Shown: positions 53,137-62,912, counted from the stretch's first letter. The stretch: DNA of 64,000 bases from an uncultured Sphingomonadaceae bacterium (GCA_947497455.1 CANMGU010000001.1:1-64000), one strand, 5' to 3'. Notes: a model not told the origin generated them from the sequence alone. Program-made: numbers and translations.

Positions 53137-53201
53137 GACCAGCTTGTTTTCTGCAGTTTTTGGCCTATGTTGGCGCCAAATTCATCATTGGAGAGTCGGT
53201 C

Positions 53202-54398
53202 ATGAACCTAGAGTTCACTGCAGAAGAAAAAGCTTTTCGCGACGAAGTGCGCAATTTTATCGAGAATAATTACCCGCAAAATATCGAACGTGCGGCGGTT
53301 CAGGATGACATGAGCCCTGACGACATGACTGCATGGCACAAAATTCTGGGTGAAAAAGGATGGTCTGTTCCGGCTTGGCCTGAACAATATGGCGGAACCG
53401 GCTGGACCCCGACACAGCGCTATATCTGGTCGGAGGAAAATGCGCGCGTCAATGCAGTCATGCCGCTGCCTTTCGGCGTCGCCATGGTTGGCCCGGTTAT
53501 CTACACATTCGGCAATGAAGAACAGAAAGCCAAGCATCTGCCCGGCATCCGCAGCGGCGATGTGTGGTGGTGTCAGGGTTATTCCGAGCCTGGCGCTGGT
53601 TCAGATCTTGCATCGCTGAAAACAACCGCCGTGCGTGATGGTGATGACTATATCATCAATGGTCAGAAAACCTGGACGACGCTGGCGCAGCATGCGGACT
53701 GGGGCTTTTTCCTGTGCCGCACGGATCCGGATGCACCAAAGCCGCAACAAGGCATCAGCTTCATTCTTGTGGACATGAACACACCAGGTATCGAAGTCCG
53801 TCCGATCAAGCTGATTGATGGCGGATACGAGGTCAACGAAGTGTGGCTCACCGATGTGCGCGTGCCAGCGGAAAACTTGATTGGCGAAGAGAATAAAGGC
53901 TGGACCTACGCGAAATTCCTGCTGGCGCATGAGCGCTCCGGCATTGCTGGCGTGGCGCGTTCGAAACGCGGTGTCGAGCAACTGAAAGAGATTGCCACAC
54001 ATGAGATGCTCGATGGCGAGCCGCTGCTTCAGGACATGGGTTTTGCGACCAAGATCAGCCAGCTGGAAATTGATCTGGCGGCCCTCGAAATTACCGAACT
54101 CAGAACATTGGCCGGCGAGCAGGCGGGCAAAGGGCCCGGGCCTGAGAGTTCGTTGTTGAAAGTGAAGGGCACGGAAATCCAGCAGCGCCTGACCGAATTG
54201 ACGCTGGAAGCCGTTGGCCATTATGGTACGCCTGATTTCCGCAGCTTCCCAGCGGATGGCTCCAATGATTTCCCGATCGGTCCGGATTATGCCCACAGCG
54301 CGGCACCGACCTACTTCAACATGCGCAAGACATCGATTTACGGCGGATCGAATGAGATTCAGCGTAACATCATCACAAAGATGGTTCTCGGACTTTAG
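53202..54398 (+). CDS. Acyl-CoA dehydrogenase, subunit/paralog 1
   Basis: Start at ATG 53202 with GGAGAG upstream gives 398 residues. The fold follows the ACAD pattern: N-terminal helices (MNLEFTAEEKAFRDEVRNFIENNYP), WWCQGYSEPGAGSDLASLKTTAVRDGDDYIINGQKTWTTLAQ for FAD and substrate contact, and the C-terminal TYFNMRKTSIYGGSNEIQRNIITKMVLGL with the YGGSNEIQ motif. The catalytic Glu position is not certain from reading. Pairs of adjacent ACADs often form heterotetramers in steroid-side-chain or cholate-like degradation; the next gene is also an ACAD. Confidence 0.95.
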   Translation: MNLEFTAEEKAFRDEVRNFIENNYPQNIERAAVQDDMSPDDMTAWHKILGEKGWSVPAWPEQYGGTGWTPTQRYIWSEENARVNAVMPLPFGVAMVGPVIYTFGNEEQKAKHLPGIRSGDVWWCQGYSEPGAGSDLASLKTTAVRDGDDYIINGQKTWTTLAQHADWGFFLCRTDPDAPKPQQGISFILVDMNTPGIEVRPIKLIDGGYEVNEVWLTDVRVPAENLIGEENKGWTYAKFLLAHERSGIAGVARSKRGVEQLKEIATHEMLDGEPLLQDMGFATKISQLEIDLAALEITELRTLAGEQAGKGPGPESSLLKVKGTEIQQRLTELTLEAVGHYGTPDFRSFPADGSNDFPIGPDYAHSAAPTYFNMRKTSIYGGSNEIQRNIITKMVLGL

Positions 54399-54432
54399 AT
54401 CCAACCCGCAAACATAATAAGAAAGCGAAACT

Positions 54433-55572
54433 ATGGATTTCAACTTTTCTGACGAACAGAATATGGTTCGTGACGGTATTTCACGACTGGTTCGGGAACA
54501 ATATGACTGGGATACGCGGCGTGCCGTGATAGCCAGTGAATCTGGCTGGCGTCCGGAATTCTGGGCGCAGCTTGCTGAATTGGGCATGCTGGCGGCTCCC
54601 TTCTCGGAAGAAGATGGCGGCTTTGGCGGTGGCGCAGTCGAAACCATGCTGATCATGGAAGAATTTGGCAAAGGCCTGGTAGTCGAACCGTTTATTCCCA
54701 GTGTGGTCTGTGCCGGCGGTTTCCTGAAACATGCTGGGACCGCAGCGCAGAAGGAAGAATATCTCAGCGCAATCATTGCCGGCGAGAAGGTTTTTGCCTT
54801 TGCCTATGCCGAGCCACAAGGCCGCTATGATCTGGCCAACCTGACGACCACAGCCAAGAAAGAGGGCGACGGTTACTCGCTCAACGGCCACAAAGCGGTC
54901 GTGATCGGCGCGCCTTGGGCCAGCCATTTCGTGGTGACGGCGCGTACCTCCGGCGGACAATCAGATACGGGTGGCGTATCGGTGTTTATCGTTGCGAAGG
55001 ATGCCGACGGTGTCAGCCTGCGCGATTATGCAACCGTCGATGGTCGCCGCGCCTCGGAAGTTTATTTCGAGAATGTCTCCGTGTCGGCTGATGCCCTAAT
55101 CGGTGAATTGGATAACGGCCTGCCGCTGATCGAGTCAGTTGTTGATGAAGCCACAGCAGCGGTTTGTGCGGAAGCCACCGGTGCGATGCAGGTGACCCAC
55201 GCGATGACGCTGGAATATGCCAAGCAGCGCAAGCAATTCGGCGTACCGATCAGCAGCTTTCAGGTGCTCCAGCACCGCATGGTCGACATGTTCATGGAAT
55301 ATGAGCAGTCGATATCCATGTCCTATCTCGCCACGATTAAACTCGACGAAGACGAAGCGACCCGCAAACATGCGGTCTCTTCGGCCAAAGTCCGCGTCGG
55401 ACAATCTGCGCGTTTTGTCGGCCAGTCGGCTGTACAGACTCATGGCGGAATGGGCGTGACCGATGAAACGGCCGTCGGTAGCTATTTCAAGCGGCTGTCG
55501 ATTATCGAAAGCGAGTTTGGCAGCGTCGATCATCACATGCGCCGGCACGTCAAACTGACCGCTGCCCAATAA
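54433..55572 (+). CDS. Acyl-CoA dehydrogenase, subunit/paralog 2
   Basis: The 379-residue protein also has the ACAD fold, with MDFNFSDEQNMVRDGISRLVREQYDW, FAYAEPQGRYDLANLTTTAKKEGDGYSLNGHKAVV and the C-terminal AVQTHGGMGVTDETAVGSYFKRLSII. It lacks the canonical YGG(S/T)NEIQ end of its partner. That fits heteromeric ACADs in which one subunit binds FAD while the other supplies the active site. It starts 34 bases after paralog 1 and is followed by a terminator. Confidence 0.93.
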   Translation: MDFNFSDEQNMVRDGISRLVREQYDWDTRRAVIASESGWRPEFWAQLAELGMLAAPFSEEDGGFGGGAVETMLIMEEFGKGLVVEPFIPSVVCAGGFLKHAGTAAQKEEYLSAIIAGEKVFAFAYAEPQGRYDLANLTTTAKKEGDGYSLNGHKAVVIGAPWASHFVVTARTSGGQSDTGGVSVFIVAKDADGVSLRDYATVDGRRASEVYFENVSVSADALIGELDNGLPLIESVVDEATAAVCAEATGAMQVTHAMTLEYAKQRKQFGVPISSFQVLQHRMVDMFMEYEQSISMSYLATIKLDEDEATRKHAVSSAKVRVGQSARFVGQSAVQTHGGMGVTDETAVGSYFKRLSIIESEFGSVDHHMRRHVKLTAAQ

Positions 55573-55611
55573 GACAGACGTCCAGTAACTCAAACGTCAT
55601 AACCCTATCAC

Positions 55612-55651
55612 AAAAGGGGGTGCGGCCGGACTGGCTGTGCCCCCTTTTTCG
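55612..55651 (+). terminator. Terminator after acyl-CoA dehydrogenase pair
   Basis: Arms AAAAGGGGG (55612-55620) and CCCCCTTTTT (55640-55649) enclose a GC-rich loop, with the T tract included in the 3' arm. Confidence 0.85.
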
Positions 55652-55686
55652 CGTTATCTCTCTTTCTCTCCAGGGAGGGGATGAGG

Positions 55687-56991
55687 ATGGATCAGCAATC
55701 TGCCGCGGTGCCGGGTAAAACGACGGGCAATATATACCGTTATTATATCCTGTTTGTGATGATGCTGACTTATATGTTCAACATCACCGATCGCATGGTC
55801 ATGTCGATTCTGATTGAGGATATTAAGGCAGACTTTGTCCTGACCGACACCCAGATCGGTTTGTTGGCTGGAACGGCCTTCACGCTTTTCTATGTCCTGC
55901 TCGGGATACCAGCTGGCCGATTGGCGGATCGGACCAATCGCAAGAAAATGGTTTCGATTGCGGTGAGTCTTTGGAGCCTGATGACGGCGCTGTGCGGAGT
56001 TGCGACAGGGTTCTGGACGCTGTTTCTCGCCCGCCTTGGTGTCGGTGTCGGAGAGGCCGGCGGCAATCCTCCAGCCATTTCCATCCTGACCAATTATTTC
56101 CAGTCTCATGAGCTGTCGCGAGCGATGGGGGTTTTCTCGGTCGGCGCGGTGCTTGGTCCCGTGATCGGCTTTGTTGCGGGTGGGTTGCTGGCAGAGGCTT
56201 ACGGTTGGCGGTGGACGTTCATCATTCTCGGCCTGCCGGGTGTCCTGCTCGGGGTGCTGATCTATCTGACGGTCAGGGAACCGGATCGCAGCCAATTTTC
56301 AGCAGCGGGAGAAGAAACAGCGAAAGCGACGACACAGGAGCCTTTTGCTACAACCATGTCTTCGCTTTGGCGCAACCGAATCTTCATGCGCGTCGCTTTA
56401 GCCAATGCCTTAGCGGTCACGGCCTCTTATGCTTTTGCGATCTGGCTGGCACCGATCCTGATCCGCAATTTTGAGATTCCGGTATCGCAAGTGGGTATCT
56501 ATCTCGGGATTGTCTGGATTGCCGGCGGAGTGCCTGGCATGATCATTGGTGGCTATGTGACGGACAAGCTGGCCCTCAAAAATCCGAAATGGCGGGCATG
56601 GTATTGCGCCATTGTCGTGCTGGTGGCGTTGCCGCTCTTATGTCTGTGTCTGCTGACCGACAATCTGATCCTGGCGCTCGTCCTTTATGCCGTTGGTTAT
56701 GGCGTGCATTCGTCCACGCAAGGGCCTGCCATAGCGATGATGCAATCTTCGGTATCACCAACCGAACGGGGCACCGCCTCTTCGATCGCCAGCTTGTCCG
56801 CGACTTTTCTCGGCTATTTCATTGGCCCCGCCGTGGCCGGAGCGATTAGTGATAGTTTGGCTCCGGACCATGGCACATTATCGCTCAACTATGCTGTGAT
56901 CGGTATTACGATATTGAGCCTGACCCTGGCGATTTTGGCTTATCTCTATGCCGCGAGAGCCGTTCCCGGCAGACCGACTGACGCCTCTTGA
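55687..56991 (+). CDS. MFS transporter (spinster-like/aromatic acid type)
   Basis: The ribosome binding site GGGAGGGG ends at 55680, which is too near ATG 55681, so ATG 55687 (MDQQSAAV) is preferred, giving 434 residues. Twelve hydrophobic helices are visible, with the motif GIPAGRLADRTNRKKMV between helices 2 and 3, typical of MFS, and GVGVGEAGGNPPAISILTNYF. The sequence resembles spinster-type MFS proteins that carry lipophilic molecules. It follows the ACAD pair and precedes SDR genes, so uptake of the substrate degraded there is likely. Confidence 0.92.
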   Translation: MDQQSAAVPGKTTGNIYRYYILFVMMLTYMFNITDRMVMSILIEDIKADFVLTDTQIGLLAGTAFTLFYVLLGIPAGRLADRTNRKKMVSIAVSLWSLMTALCGVATGFWTLFLARLGVGVGEAGGNPPAISILTNYFQSHELSRAMGVFSVGAVLGPVIGFVAGGLLAEAYGWRWTFIILGLPGVLLGVLIYLTVREPDRSQFSAAGEETAKATTQEPFATTMSSLWRNRIFMRVALANALAVTASYAFAIWLAPILIRNFEIPVSQVGIYLGIVWIAGGVPGMIIGGYVTDKLALKNPKWRAWYCAIVVLVALPLLCLCLLTDNLILALVLYAVGYGVHSSTQGPAIAMMQSSVSPTERGTASSIASLSATFLGYFIGPAVAGAISDSLAPDHGTLSLNYAVIGITILSLTLAILAYLYAARAVPGRPTDAS

Positions 56992-57543
56992 TCAGCGTTC
57001 AACCATGATCCACCAACCGGCGAAAGGTCGCGGCTTTTCGCCATGTTCCGGATAGCTAAGATGTCCATCAATCCGATAGCCGCCATAATCATAGCGCAAT
57101 TCGGGAATGGGACTGTCTGGTTCAAAGAGAATCCGATAGGCACGCCCGCGATGTTCAATCTCATCCGACGTGTCTACATATTCCAGCAGACCGCGATACT
57201 CTTTGCCATCAGACATTTGCAGCGCGGCGGCACTGGCGCATCGTTCTGGTGGAAAATCCATCGCTTTGTTTAGCGGTGTGTCATCGACAAGCAACACCAT
57301 CCAATGGGCTGTTTCGTTCTTCTCAGCTTGGGTGCCGGTCATGGTCAGAATGCGGAATATATCGCCAGATTGCGACAACCCCATTTGCTCTTTTTCGGAA
57401 AGCGGCTTGCGGTCTCCACAATCGGTTGAGGCGGTATATTTGTCGTAGCGATAACCTTCACTGTTTGCCGCTTGTCCTGGCGCAGCGATCATGAGCGAGA
57501 GAAGGGCCGACCCGCTAATCAAGTTTTTGCGGCCAACCCTCAC
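56992..57543 (-). CDS. Secreted hypothetical protein
   Basis: The 183-residue product has a signal peptide (RKNLISGSALLSLMIAAPGQA, cleavage near residue 26) and a beta-rich mature part with three Cys (TDCGDRKP, ERCASAAAL) and several acidic surfaces. I recognise no family. It overlaps the SDR gene upstream by 4 bases, so the two are co-transcribed. Its stop directly abuts the end of the MFS gene on the opposite strand. Confidence 0.65.
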   Translation of the reverse strand: MRVGRKNLISGSALLSLMIAAPGQAANSEGYRYDKYTASTDCGDRKPLSEKEQMGLSQSGDIFRILTMTGTQAEKNETAHWMVLLVDDTPLNKAMDFPPERCASAAALQMSDGKEYRGLLEYVDTSDEIEHRGRAYRILFEPDSPIPELRYDYGGYRIDGHLSYPEHGEKPRPFAGWWIMVER

Positions 57544-58280
57544 AACAATAGCCCACCATCTGCGATCAATGTCTGCCCGACAACATAGCTTGCCAATGGT
57601 GAGGCGAGAAATAGTGATAGTCCAGCCATATCTTCGGGATCACCAATGCGGCCAACCGGAATATTTCGGATCGTGGCGTCCCGACGTTTGGGATTTTCCG
57701 TAGTGACAGCGGTCATCTTCGTAGCGATCAGGCCCGGTGCAATGCCGTTTACTCTTATGCCATCAGGTGCCCATGCTTTACCGAGCGTCCGGGTTAACCC
57801 CATCGCTCCGGTTTTCGACGCATTATAGGCCGGATTGCCAACGGTTGCGTGGAAAGCAGCGGTGGAGCTGATGATGATGAGTGCGCCCTTGGCTTCTTTC
57901 AACAGATCATGAAACTGCCCCGCAAAAGTCATCAGGCTGTTGAGATTGACCTGGATCACCTTGGCAAAATTTTCGGGCTCAAATTCCTGCCTCTTGTAAA
58001 GCACCATGCCTTGCGAACAGATCAGTACATCCAGCTTGTCAAACGTCTGGCGATAGGCCGCAATAGCCGCGTCATCGGCAGCATCCACCTGTGCATAATG
58101 CAGGCCTTCCAGATCGGAACCTTCGTCCTTCGAATAATCATCCAGTCCCGCGCGCGTACCCGTGACATGGACCGTTGCACCGCATCCGCGAAAGGCTTGA
58201 GCTGTGGCATTGCCAATGCCGCTAGAGCCGCCAATGACGGATACTATTTTGCCTTCATAATTCAAAGATGCGTCGATCAT
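57540..58280 (-). CDS. SDR family oxidoreductase, copy 1
   Basis: The 246-residue protein has the SDR elements in order: VSVIGGSSGIGNA nucleotide-binding loop, DVLICSQGMV where the usual NNAG is altered to ICSQG, ISSTAAF for the Ser, and PAYNASKTGAMGL with the YxxxK catalytic pair, then GIRVNGIAPGLIATKM. It is an NAD(P)-dependent dehydrogenase of unknown substrate, divergent from the next SDR gene by about 100 bases. Confidence 0.92.
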   Translation of the reverse strand: MIDASLNYEGKIVSVIGGSSGIGNATAQAFRGCGATVHVTGTRAGLDDYSKDEGSDLEGLHYAQVDAADDAAIAAYRQTFDKLDVLICSQGMVLYKRQEFEPENFAKVIQVNLNSLMTFAGQFHDLLKEAKGALIIISSTAAFHATVGNPAYNASKTGAMGLTRTLGKAWAPDGIRVNGIAPGLIATKMTAVTTENPKRRDATIRNIPVGRIGDPEDMAGLSLFLASPLASYVVGQTLIADGGLLL

Positions 58281-58379
58281 GTCTATCCTCTTCTTTTACC
58301 CCTATGCAAAGCGATATTGGCCGAGCCGAAGGCGATGGTCTAGAGCCTATTGTGATAACGCAAAATTCAGAGGACAGAT

Positions 58380-59150
58380 ATGGACATACCCTTTTCACTT
58401 GCGGGCCGGACCGCGCTTATCGCCGGAGCATCTTCGGGGCTGGGTGCCCATTTTGCGGAACTTTTCGGCGCGGCCGGGGCCAATGTGGTGCTGGGTGCGC
58501 GGCGTACGGATCGCACGGCTGAAGTAGCGGGCAAAATTGCGGCAGCAGGCGGCAAGGCGCTGGCGGTGCCGCTGGATGTGACCGATGAGGCATCTGTTAT
58601 CGCAGCCTATGATGCCGCAGAGGCCGAATTTGGCGTCGTGGATTCGATTGTCGCCAATGCCGGGTTCAGTGAACCGGGGCGAACAACCGAACTGCCGTTG
58701 GCTGACGTGCAGCGGCTGGTGAACACCAATTTCATGGGCGTTTATGTGGCGGCCCGCGAAGGGGCCAAGCGTTTGATCGCCAGCGGTAGCCGTGAACGGG
58801 AAAACGGACGCATCACTATCGTTGGTTCGATAACATCACGGCTAACCGCCAATGGCGACAGCGCCTATGCCGCGACCAAAGCAGGCGTGACCCATTTGGG
58901 GCGCAATATGGCGCGCGAATGGGTGCGGCAGGGGATCAATGTGAACATTATCCATCCCGGCTATATCGCCACCGAAATTCAGGGCGACTGGTATCAGACC
59001 GCGGGCGGCAAGGCCCAGATTGCCGGATTTCATCGCCGCCGCTTACAGGACATGGTGTCGCTTGATGCAATGATGCTCTATTTTTCATCCGATGCGTCCA
59101 AACCGGTGACGGGCTCGGATATGGTTGTGGATGACGGCCAATCGCTTTGA
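58380..59150 (+). CDS. SDR family oxidoreductase, copy 2
   Basis: The 256-residue protein has TALIAGASSGLGAHFAELFGAAGANVVLGARR (TGxxxGxG variant), VDSIVANAGFSEPG, GSITSRL, SAYAATKAGVTHL with YxxxK, and GINVNIIHPGYIATEI. Its end SDMVVDDGQSL fits classical 3-oxoacyl-ACP reductase-like SDRs. It converges with the XdhC-like gene only 8 bases after its stop. Confidence 0.93.
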   Translation: MDIPFSLAGRTALIAGASSGLGAHFAELFGAAGANVVLGARRTDRTAEVAGKIAAAGGKALAVPLDVTDEASVIAAYDAAEAEFGVVDSIVANAGFSEPGRTTELPLADVQRLVNTNFMGVYVAAREGAKRLIASGSRERENGRITIVGSITSRLTANGDSAYAATKAGVTHLGRNMAREWVRQGINVNIIHPGYIATEIQGDWYQTAGGKAQIAGFHRRRLQDMVSLDAMMLYFSSDASKPVTGSDMVVDDGQSL

Positions 59151-59158
59151 AACCGTTT

Positions 59159-60121
59159 CTATAGCGCGATTTGCTCATGCATTCGGCTGAACTTGCTGTG
59201 ATAGGTTTCGATAATCTCGGTTAGCGTGGAAAGGGCTAGCGTCGCTGGATCACGCGTGGACGGGATGATACCAATGGGTGCTTTCATGCGTTTGATATTT
59301 TCGTCGCTAACGCCAATGGCGCTCAGTAAGGCCTTGCGCGTATCGTGGGTTTTGAAACTGCCCATTGCGCCGATGTAAAAGGCTGGTGAAGCCAGCGCCT
59401 GCTTCATTAACTCTGCCTCCCAATCATGGTCATGAAAATAGAAGACACAGGCGGTCCATGGATCGGCCTGATAGAGATCGGTTGCTGCTGGTGTCTTGAG
59501 CAGACTGACGGTCCCGTCCTGTTCGGTGACACGCGCCACTATATCTGCATCAGGCGTCAATATCTCGCAGTCGAGTCCATAGGATGCCGTGAGATTGGCG
59601 AGATTTTCCACCACCGCACCATGGCCAAGGATAACGATTTTTGCGGGAGGGACATGATTGACATGAACCCATGATCCTGCGCTGATAACGGCTCGCGCCT
59701 GTTCGGCTGGCGTACAGCTTAGCGTTCCCGTCTCGCGATCCATGCTGATGGTGAAGGGCTGTCTTTGCATAACCGCATCAAACAATTCTGCAGCGACTTG
59801 CGCATCGGCCAGAGGCGTAAACAACAAATCGATTCCGCCCCCGCAGGGAAGGCGTATGTCGAGATAGGGTGATCCGGCGCCAAAGCGGACTTCGCGGGTT
59901 GCATTTGCGCTGATGCAATCCACCGCCTCCGCGATGACCGCAGTTTCGATACAACCGCCGGAAAAGGACCCTGCCGCACTGCCATCCGCTGCGACCGCCA
60001 TATGGGCACCGGGATTGCGGGTGGAGGCGCCTGTAACCGCCGTCAATGTCACCAGGGCGCAATCGAGACCGGCATCGGTCTTGTCTTTCAGAAACTGGAA
60101 TATTGGAAATATATTGTTCAA
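59159..60121 (-). CDS. XdhC-family molybdenum hydroxylase maturation factor
   Basis: The 320-residue protein has the XdhC N-terminal domain (VTGASTRNPGAHMAVAADGSAAGSFSGGCIETAV with the SGGC/E motif) and the C-terminal Rossmann domain KIVILGHGAVVENLANLTASYG, ending YIGAMGSFKTHDTRKALL and IGIIPSTRDPATLALS. XdhC inserts sulfurated molybdenum cofactor into xanthine-oxidase family enzymes. It is not in the hydroxylase operon, 14 kb away, but is the only such factor visible, so it may serve that enzyme or another one outside the window. Confidence 0.93.
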   Translation of the reverse strand: MNNIFPIFQFLKDKTDAGLDCALVTLTAVTGASTRNPGAHMAVAADGSAAGSFSGGCIETAVIAEAVDCISANATREVRFGAGSPYLDIRLPCGGGIDLLFTPLADAQVAAELFDAVMQRQPFTISMDRETGTLSCTPAEQARAVISAGSWVHVNHVPPAKIVILGHGAVVENLANLTASYGLDCEILTPDADIVARVTEQDGTVSLLKTPAATDLYQADPWTACVFYFHDHDWEAELMKQALASPAFYIGAMGSFKTHDTRKALLSAIGVSDENIKRMKAPIGIIPSTRDPATLALSTLTEIIETYHSKFSRMHEQIAL

Positions 60122-60185
60122 GCGCGCCGCAATCTATTGTTTGATAGATGCTAGCCCAGTTTGGATGATGCCTGCAATCTTTCGT

Positions 60186-60959
60186 TTAGCGCCCCCCGGT
60201 CACGAACAGGCATTGGCCAGTCACCCAGCTGGCCGCCGGTGAAGCCATATAGATCACGGCTGCGGCAATATCTTCTTCGGTGCCATAGCGTTGCAGCGGG
60301 ATGCCAATGTGCTTGAGCAGCTTCTCGCGGTCCTCTTCCGATTCTATTCCCATGGACTCGTCGAAATTCTCGGTTGGGATCGGGCCGGGTGCCACCGCAT
60401 TGACCCGGATTTTTGGCGCGAGTTCGAGAGACAAGGTGCTGGTAAGGCTGTTCACGGCTGCTTTGGATGCGCCATAGGGGCCGTTTTTAATCTGCCCGCC
60501 AAAGGAGGCGCGGGATGAAGTGTTGATGATCACGCCGCCATCATCCTTCATATGCTTGGCTGCGACGACAGCGCCCATCCAGACGCTTTTGAGATTAAGG
60601 TCAATCTGCGCGTCCCAATTGGCTTCCGGCGTTTTGGTCAGATAGCGCGGCGTGCCGTCTGGCAATCCGCCGGCATTGCTGACCCAGATGCTGAGCTTGC
60701 CGAGTTCTGCAACGGTGCGCTCTGCGAGAAGTTCGAGTGCCTCCATATCGGTAACATCGGTGGCGACGGTTATCGCTCGGCGACCGAGCGCGCGGATTTC
60801 CTCGGCGACGGCTTCCAGATCACCTGCTGTGCGGGCGGCGAGCGCCACGTCCGCGCCGGCTTCTGCTAAGCCCAGCGCGATCGCGCGACCAATGCCTTTG
60901 CCCGCGCCGGTGACGACCGCAACGTCGCCCTCCAGTTTAAAATTGTCTAAGATGCTCAT
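60186..60959 (-). CDS. SDR family oxidoreductase, copy 3
   Basis: ATG 60959 (MSILDNFKLEGD), preceded by AAGGGAG, gives 257 residues; the frame from 61103 runs into the neighbouring hydantoinase gene. Motifs: VAVVTGAGKGIGRAIALGLAEAG, LSIWVSNAGG, INTSSRASF, GPYGASKAAVNSL (YxxxK), IRVNAVAPGPIPTENF. It belongs to the same strand as the hydantoinase genes and lies 86 bases after them, so it is likely the last gene of that operon. Confidence 0.93.
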   Translation of the reverse strand: MSILDNFKLEGDVAVVTGAGKGIGRAIALGLAEAGADVALAARTAGDLEAVAEEIRALGRRAITVATDVTDMEALELLAERTVAELGKLSIWVSNAGGLPDGTPRYLTKTPEANWDAQIDLNLKSVWMGAVVAAKHMKDDGGVIINTSSRASFGGQIKNGPYGASKAAVNSLTSTLSLELAPKIRVNAVAPGPIPTENFDESMGIESEEDREKLLKHIGIPLQRYGTEEDIAAAVIYMASPAASWVTGQCLFVTGGR

Positions 60960-61045
60960 GTGCAAAATTCTCCCTTGCCGCCGTGATGATCGGCAGCAAA
61001 GGGGAAGTCCACTAACAGAAGCACTGGTGGTTAGGCAGCGGTTGG

Positions 61046-62911
61046 CTAGGCGGCAGCATGTCCCGGTTGCACGGGCGCTGGCAGTCCTGTTTCTTCCAAG
61101 CAATTGGCGCGCAAGGTCTCGATATCCGGTCCGAAGTTAAACGGACTGTCGGTTTCGGTGATCTGGCTTGCCATATCGGCGCGCAAACGTTCAGTAGCGC
61201 CAGTGTCAACTTCGCCATTGTCCGTAATCACCACGCCATATTCGCGCGCGCCGTCAATCGTGACCAGTCCCTGGCGGATTTCCAGGGCGACCAGCTCGGG
61301 ATCGCGTTCCAGCGGGCTGCCCCATCCACCGCCACCCCAGGTGATGAAGTGCAACTGATCTCCCTCTGCTACAGTGACGTCTTCTACCTTGTTGCTGACG
61401 ATTGAACGTGTGCCGTCTGCTTTTTCGAGAATTTTGCGGGCACGCTTGCCGGGTTCACCCCCGTTCACTCCCCAAGGCGGAACAAACCAGCGGTCATCAT
61501 GGATTGAGATCGTGCCAGCGGCGAGAAAACGATAGGTAAGATATATGCCATTGCCACCCCGATGTAGTCCGGCACCGCCGCTATCCGGTGCGGTCTCATA
61601 GCGTTCGATGCGCAGCGGGAAATAGCGTTCCAGAAACTCGTTCGGCACATTGGTAAAGCCGGGCCATAGCGAATGACCATCCGGCCCATCGCCCAATGGT
61701 CGTCCCGGTATGCCGCCAAAACCAATTTGGAACAGCTGAAACCAGTCGCCTTTTTTATCATTGCCGGAATAGAAGAGGTGCGGCGAGGATGAGAAGCCTG
61801 CTGCGTTCAGGAATTCCGGCGTCTTCTGACCAAGCAGTCCACCCAAAATATCAAAAATACGCCCCAGCGCGTGAGTACGGCCAGAAAGAGCCGCTGGGAA
61901 TTTCGGTTTGAGCAGCGATCCTTCGGGAATTTTCACTTCGATCAGGTCATAGAACCCGTCATTGAACAGGATCTGTGGGTCGAAAACCATGATCATGTAG
62001 ATACCGAAAAACATCTTGAACATATTCTCGTTCAGGAAGAAGTTTATGGAAGCGCCACTTTGTGGATCGGTCCCCTCGAAATCCAGGATGACCTTGTCGC
62101 CCTCACGGCGCATCGTACATTTTATCTTGTAAGGACCAGCACCAATGCCATCGTCGCAGATATAGTCTTCAAAGCTGACCGGCTCCTCGCCAATCGCTTG
62201 ACCAATGAGAGTTTTCATCGCGCGATGATTGCGTGCGAGTAGCTCCTGCGTTGCTGAAACATAAACATCGTCGCCAAATCGCTCTGCCATTTCAATGACC
62301 CGACGCGCGGCGACGCGGCAGGATGCTATGAGTGCATTGAGATCGGCCTGACACCAATCCGGTTTTCTTGTCTGGTGCATGACAAGCTTCATCAAGTCCT
62401 CATTATATTCGCCCTTTTTCCAAATCTTTACGGGCGGAATGCGCACGCCTTCTTCAAAGATGGATTTGGCATCTATTGGCATGGAGCCGACAACCTTGCC
62501 GCCAATGTCAGACTGGTGCCCGAACATAGCAGTATAGGCTATTAACCGACCATCCTTGAATATCGGCAGCAATATGAGCCAATCATTATTGTGGCTGACC
62601 GCACCTTCGCAGCTGTAGGGATCGGACAGGAAAATCATGTCGCCATCTTCCAATGTGCCATCAAACTGTTCCAGAAAGCCGCCAATAAAACTACCAAACT
62701 GACCGACGATCATCTTCCCTGTGTGATCAGCAATCAGCGGGAAGGCATCACCCTGTTCCCGGATGCCGGGAGACATGGCGGTCCGAACAAGTGTCGCATC
62801 CATCTCGATCCGTGCGTTGCGCAGGGCGTTTTCAATAATATCCAGCGTGACCGGATCAATGTCGATTTTCTCGAACGGCGTTGCATTGGTTTCAATGATT
62901 GTTGCAGGCAT
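61046..62911 (-). CDS. Hydantoinase B/oxoprolinase family protein
   Basis: ATG 62911 with GGAGGGA in the end of the upstream gene gives 621 residues. Motifs of HyuB are present: DPVTLDIIENALRNARIEMDATLVRTAMSPGIREQGDAFPLI, FLSDPYSCEGAVSHNNDW, MPIDAKSIFEEGVRIPPVKIWKKGEYNEDLMKL, and the C-terminal GGGGWGSPLERDPELV. These subunits work with HyuA in ATP-dependent cleavage or carboxylation (hydantoins, 5-oxoproline, acetone, acetophenone). The context of ACADs and SDRs suggests a carboxylase or ring-opening step in carbon catabolism rather than amino acid racemisation. Confidence 0.93.
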   Translation of the reverse strand: MPATIIETNATPFEKIDIDPVTLDIIENALRNARIEMDATLVRTAMSPGIREQGDAFPLIADHTGKMIVGQFGSFIGGFLEQFDGTLEDGDMIFLSDPYSCEGAVSHNNDWLILLPIFKDGRLIAYTAMFGHQSDIGGKVVGSMPIDAKSIFEEGVRIPPVKIWKKGEYNEDLMKLVMHQTRKPDWCQADLNALIASCRVAARRVIEMAERFGDDVYVSATQELLARNHRAMKTLIGQAIGEEPVSFEDYICDDGIGAGPYKIKCTMRREGDKVILDFEGTDPQSGASINFFLNENMFKMFFGIYMIMVFDPQILFNDGFYDLIEVKIPEGSLLKPKFPAALSGRTHALGRIFDILGGLLGQKTPEFLNAAGFSSSPHLFYSGNDKKGDWFQLFQIGFGGIPGRPLGDGPDGHSLWPGFTNVPNEFLERYFPLRIERYETAPDSGGAGLHRGGNGIYLTYRFLAAGTISIHDDRWFVPPWGVNGGEPGKRARKILEKADGTRSIVSNKVEDVTVAEGDQLHFITWGGGGWGSPLERDPELVALEIRQGLVTIDGAREYGVVITDNGEVDTGATERLRADMASQITETDSPFNFGPDIETLRANCLEETGLPAPVQPGHAAA

Positions 62912-62912
62912 T

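Noticed and set aside
53601..54776. 391-codon minus-strand frame across both acyl-CoA dehydrogenase genes
   Set aside because: It crosses two real genes with strong motifs and is a codon-bias shadow.
55654..56295. 213-codon minus-strand frame in the MFS gene
   Set aside because: It overlaps a well supported transporter and has no ribosome binding site or recognisable domain.
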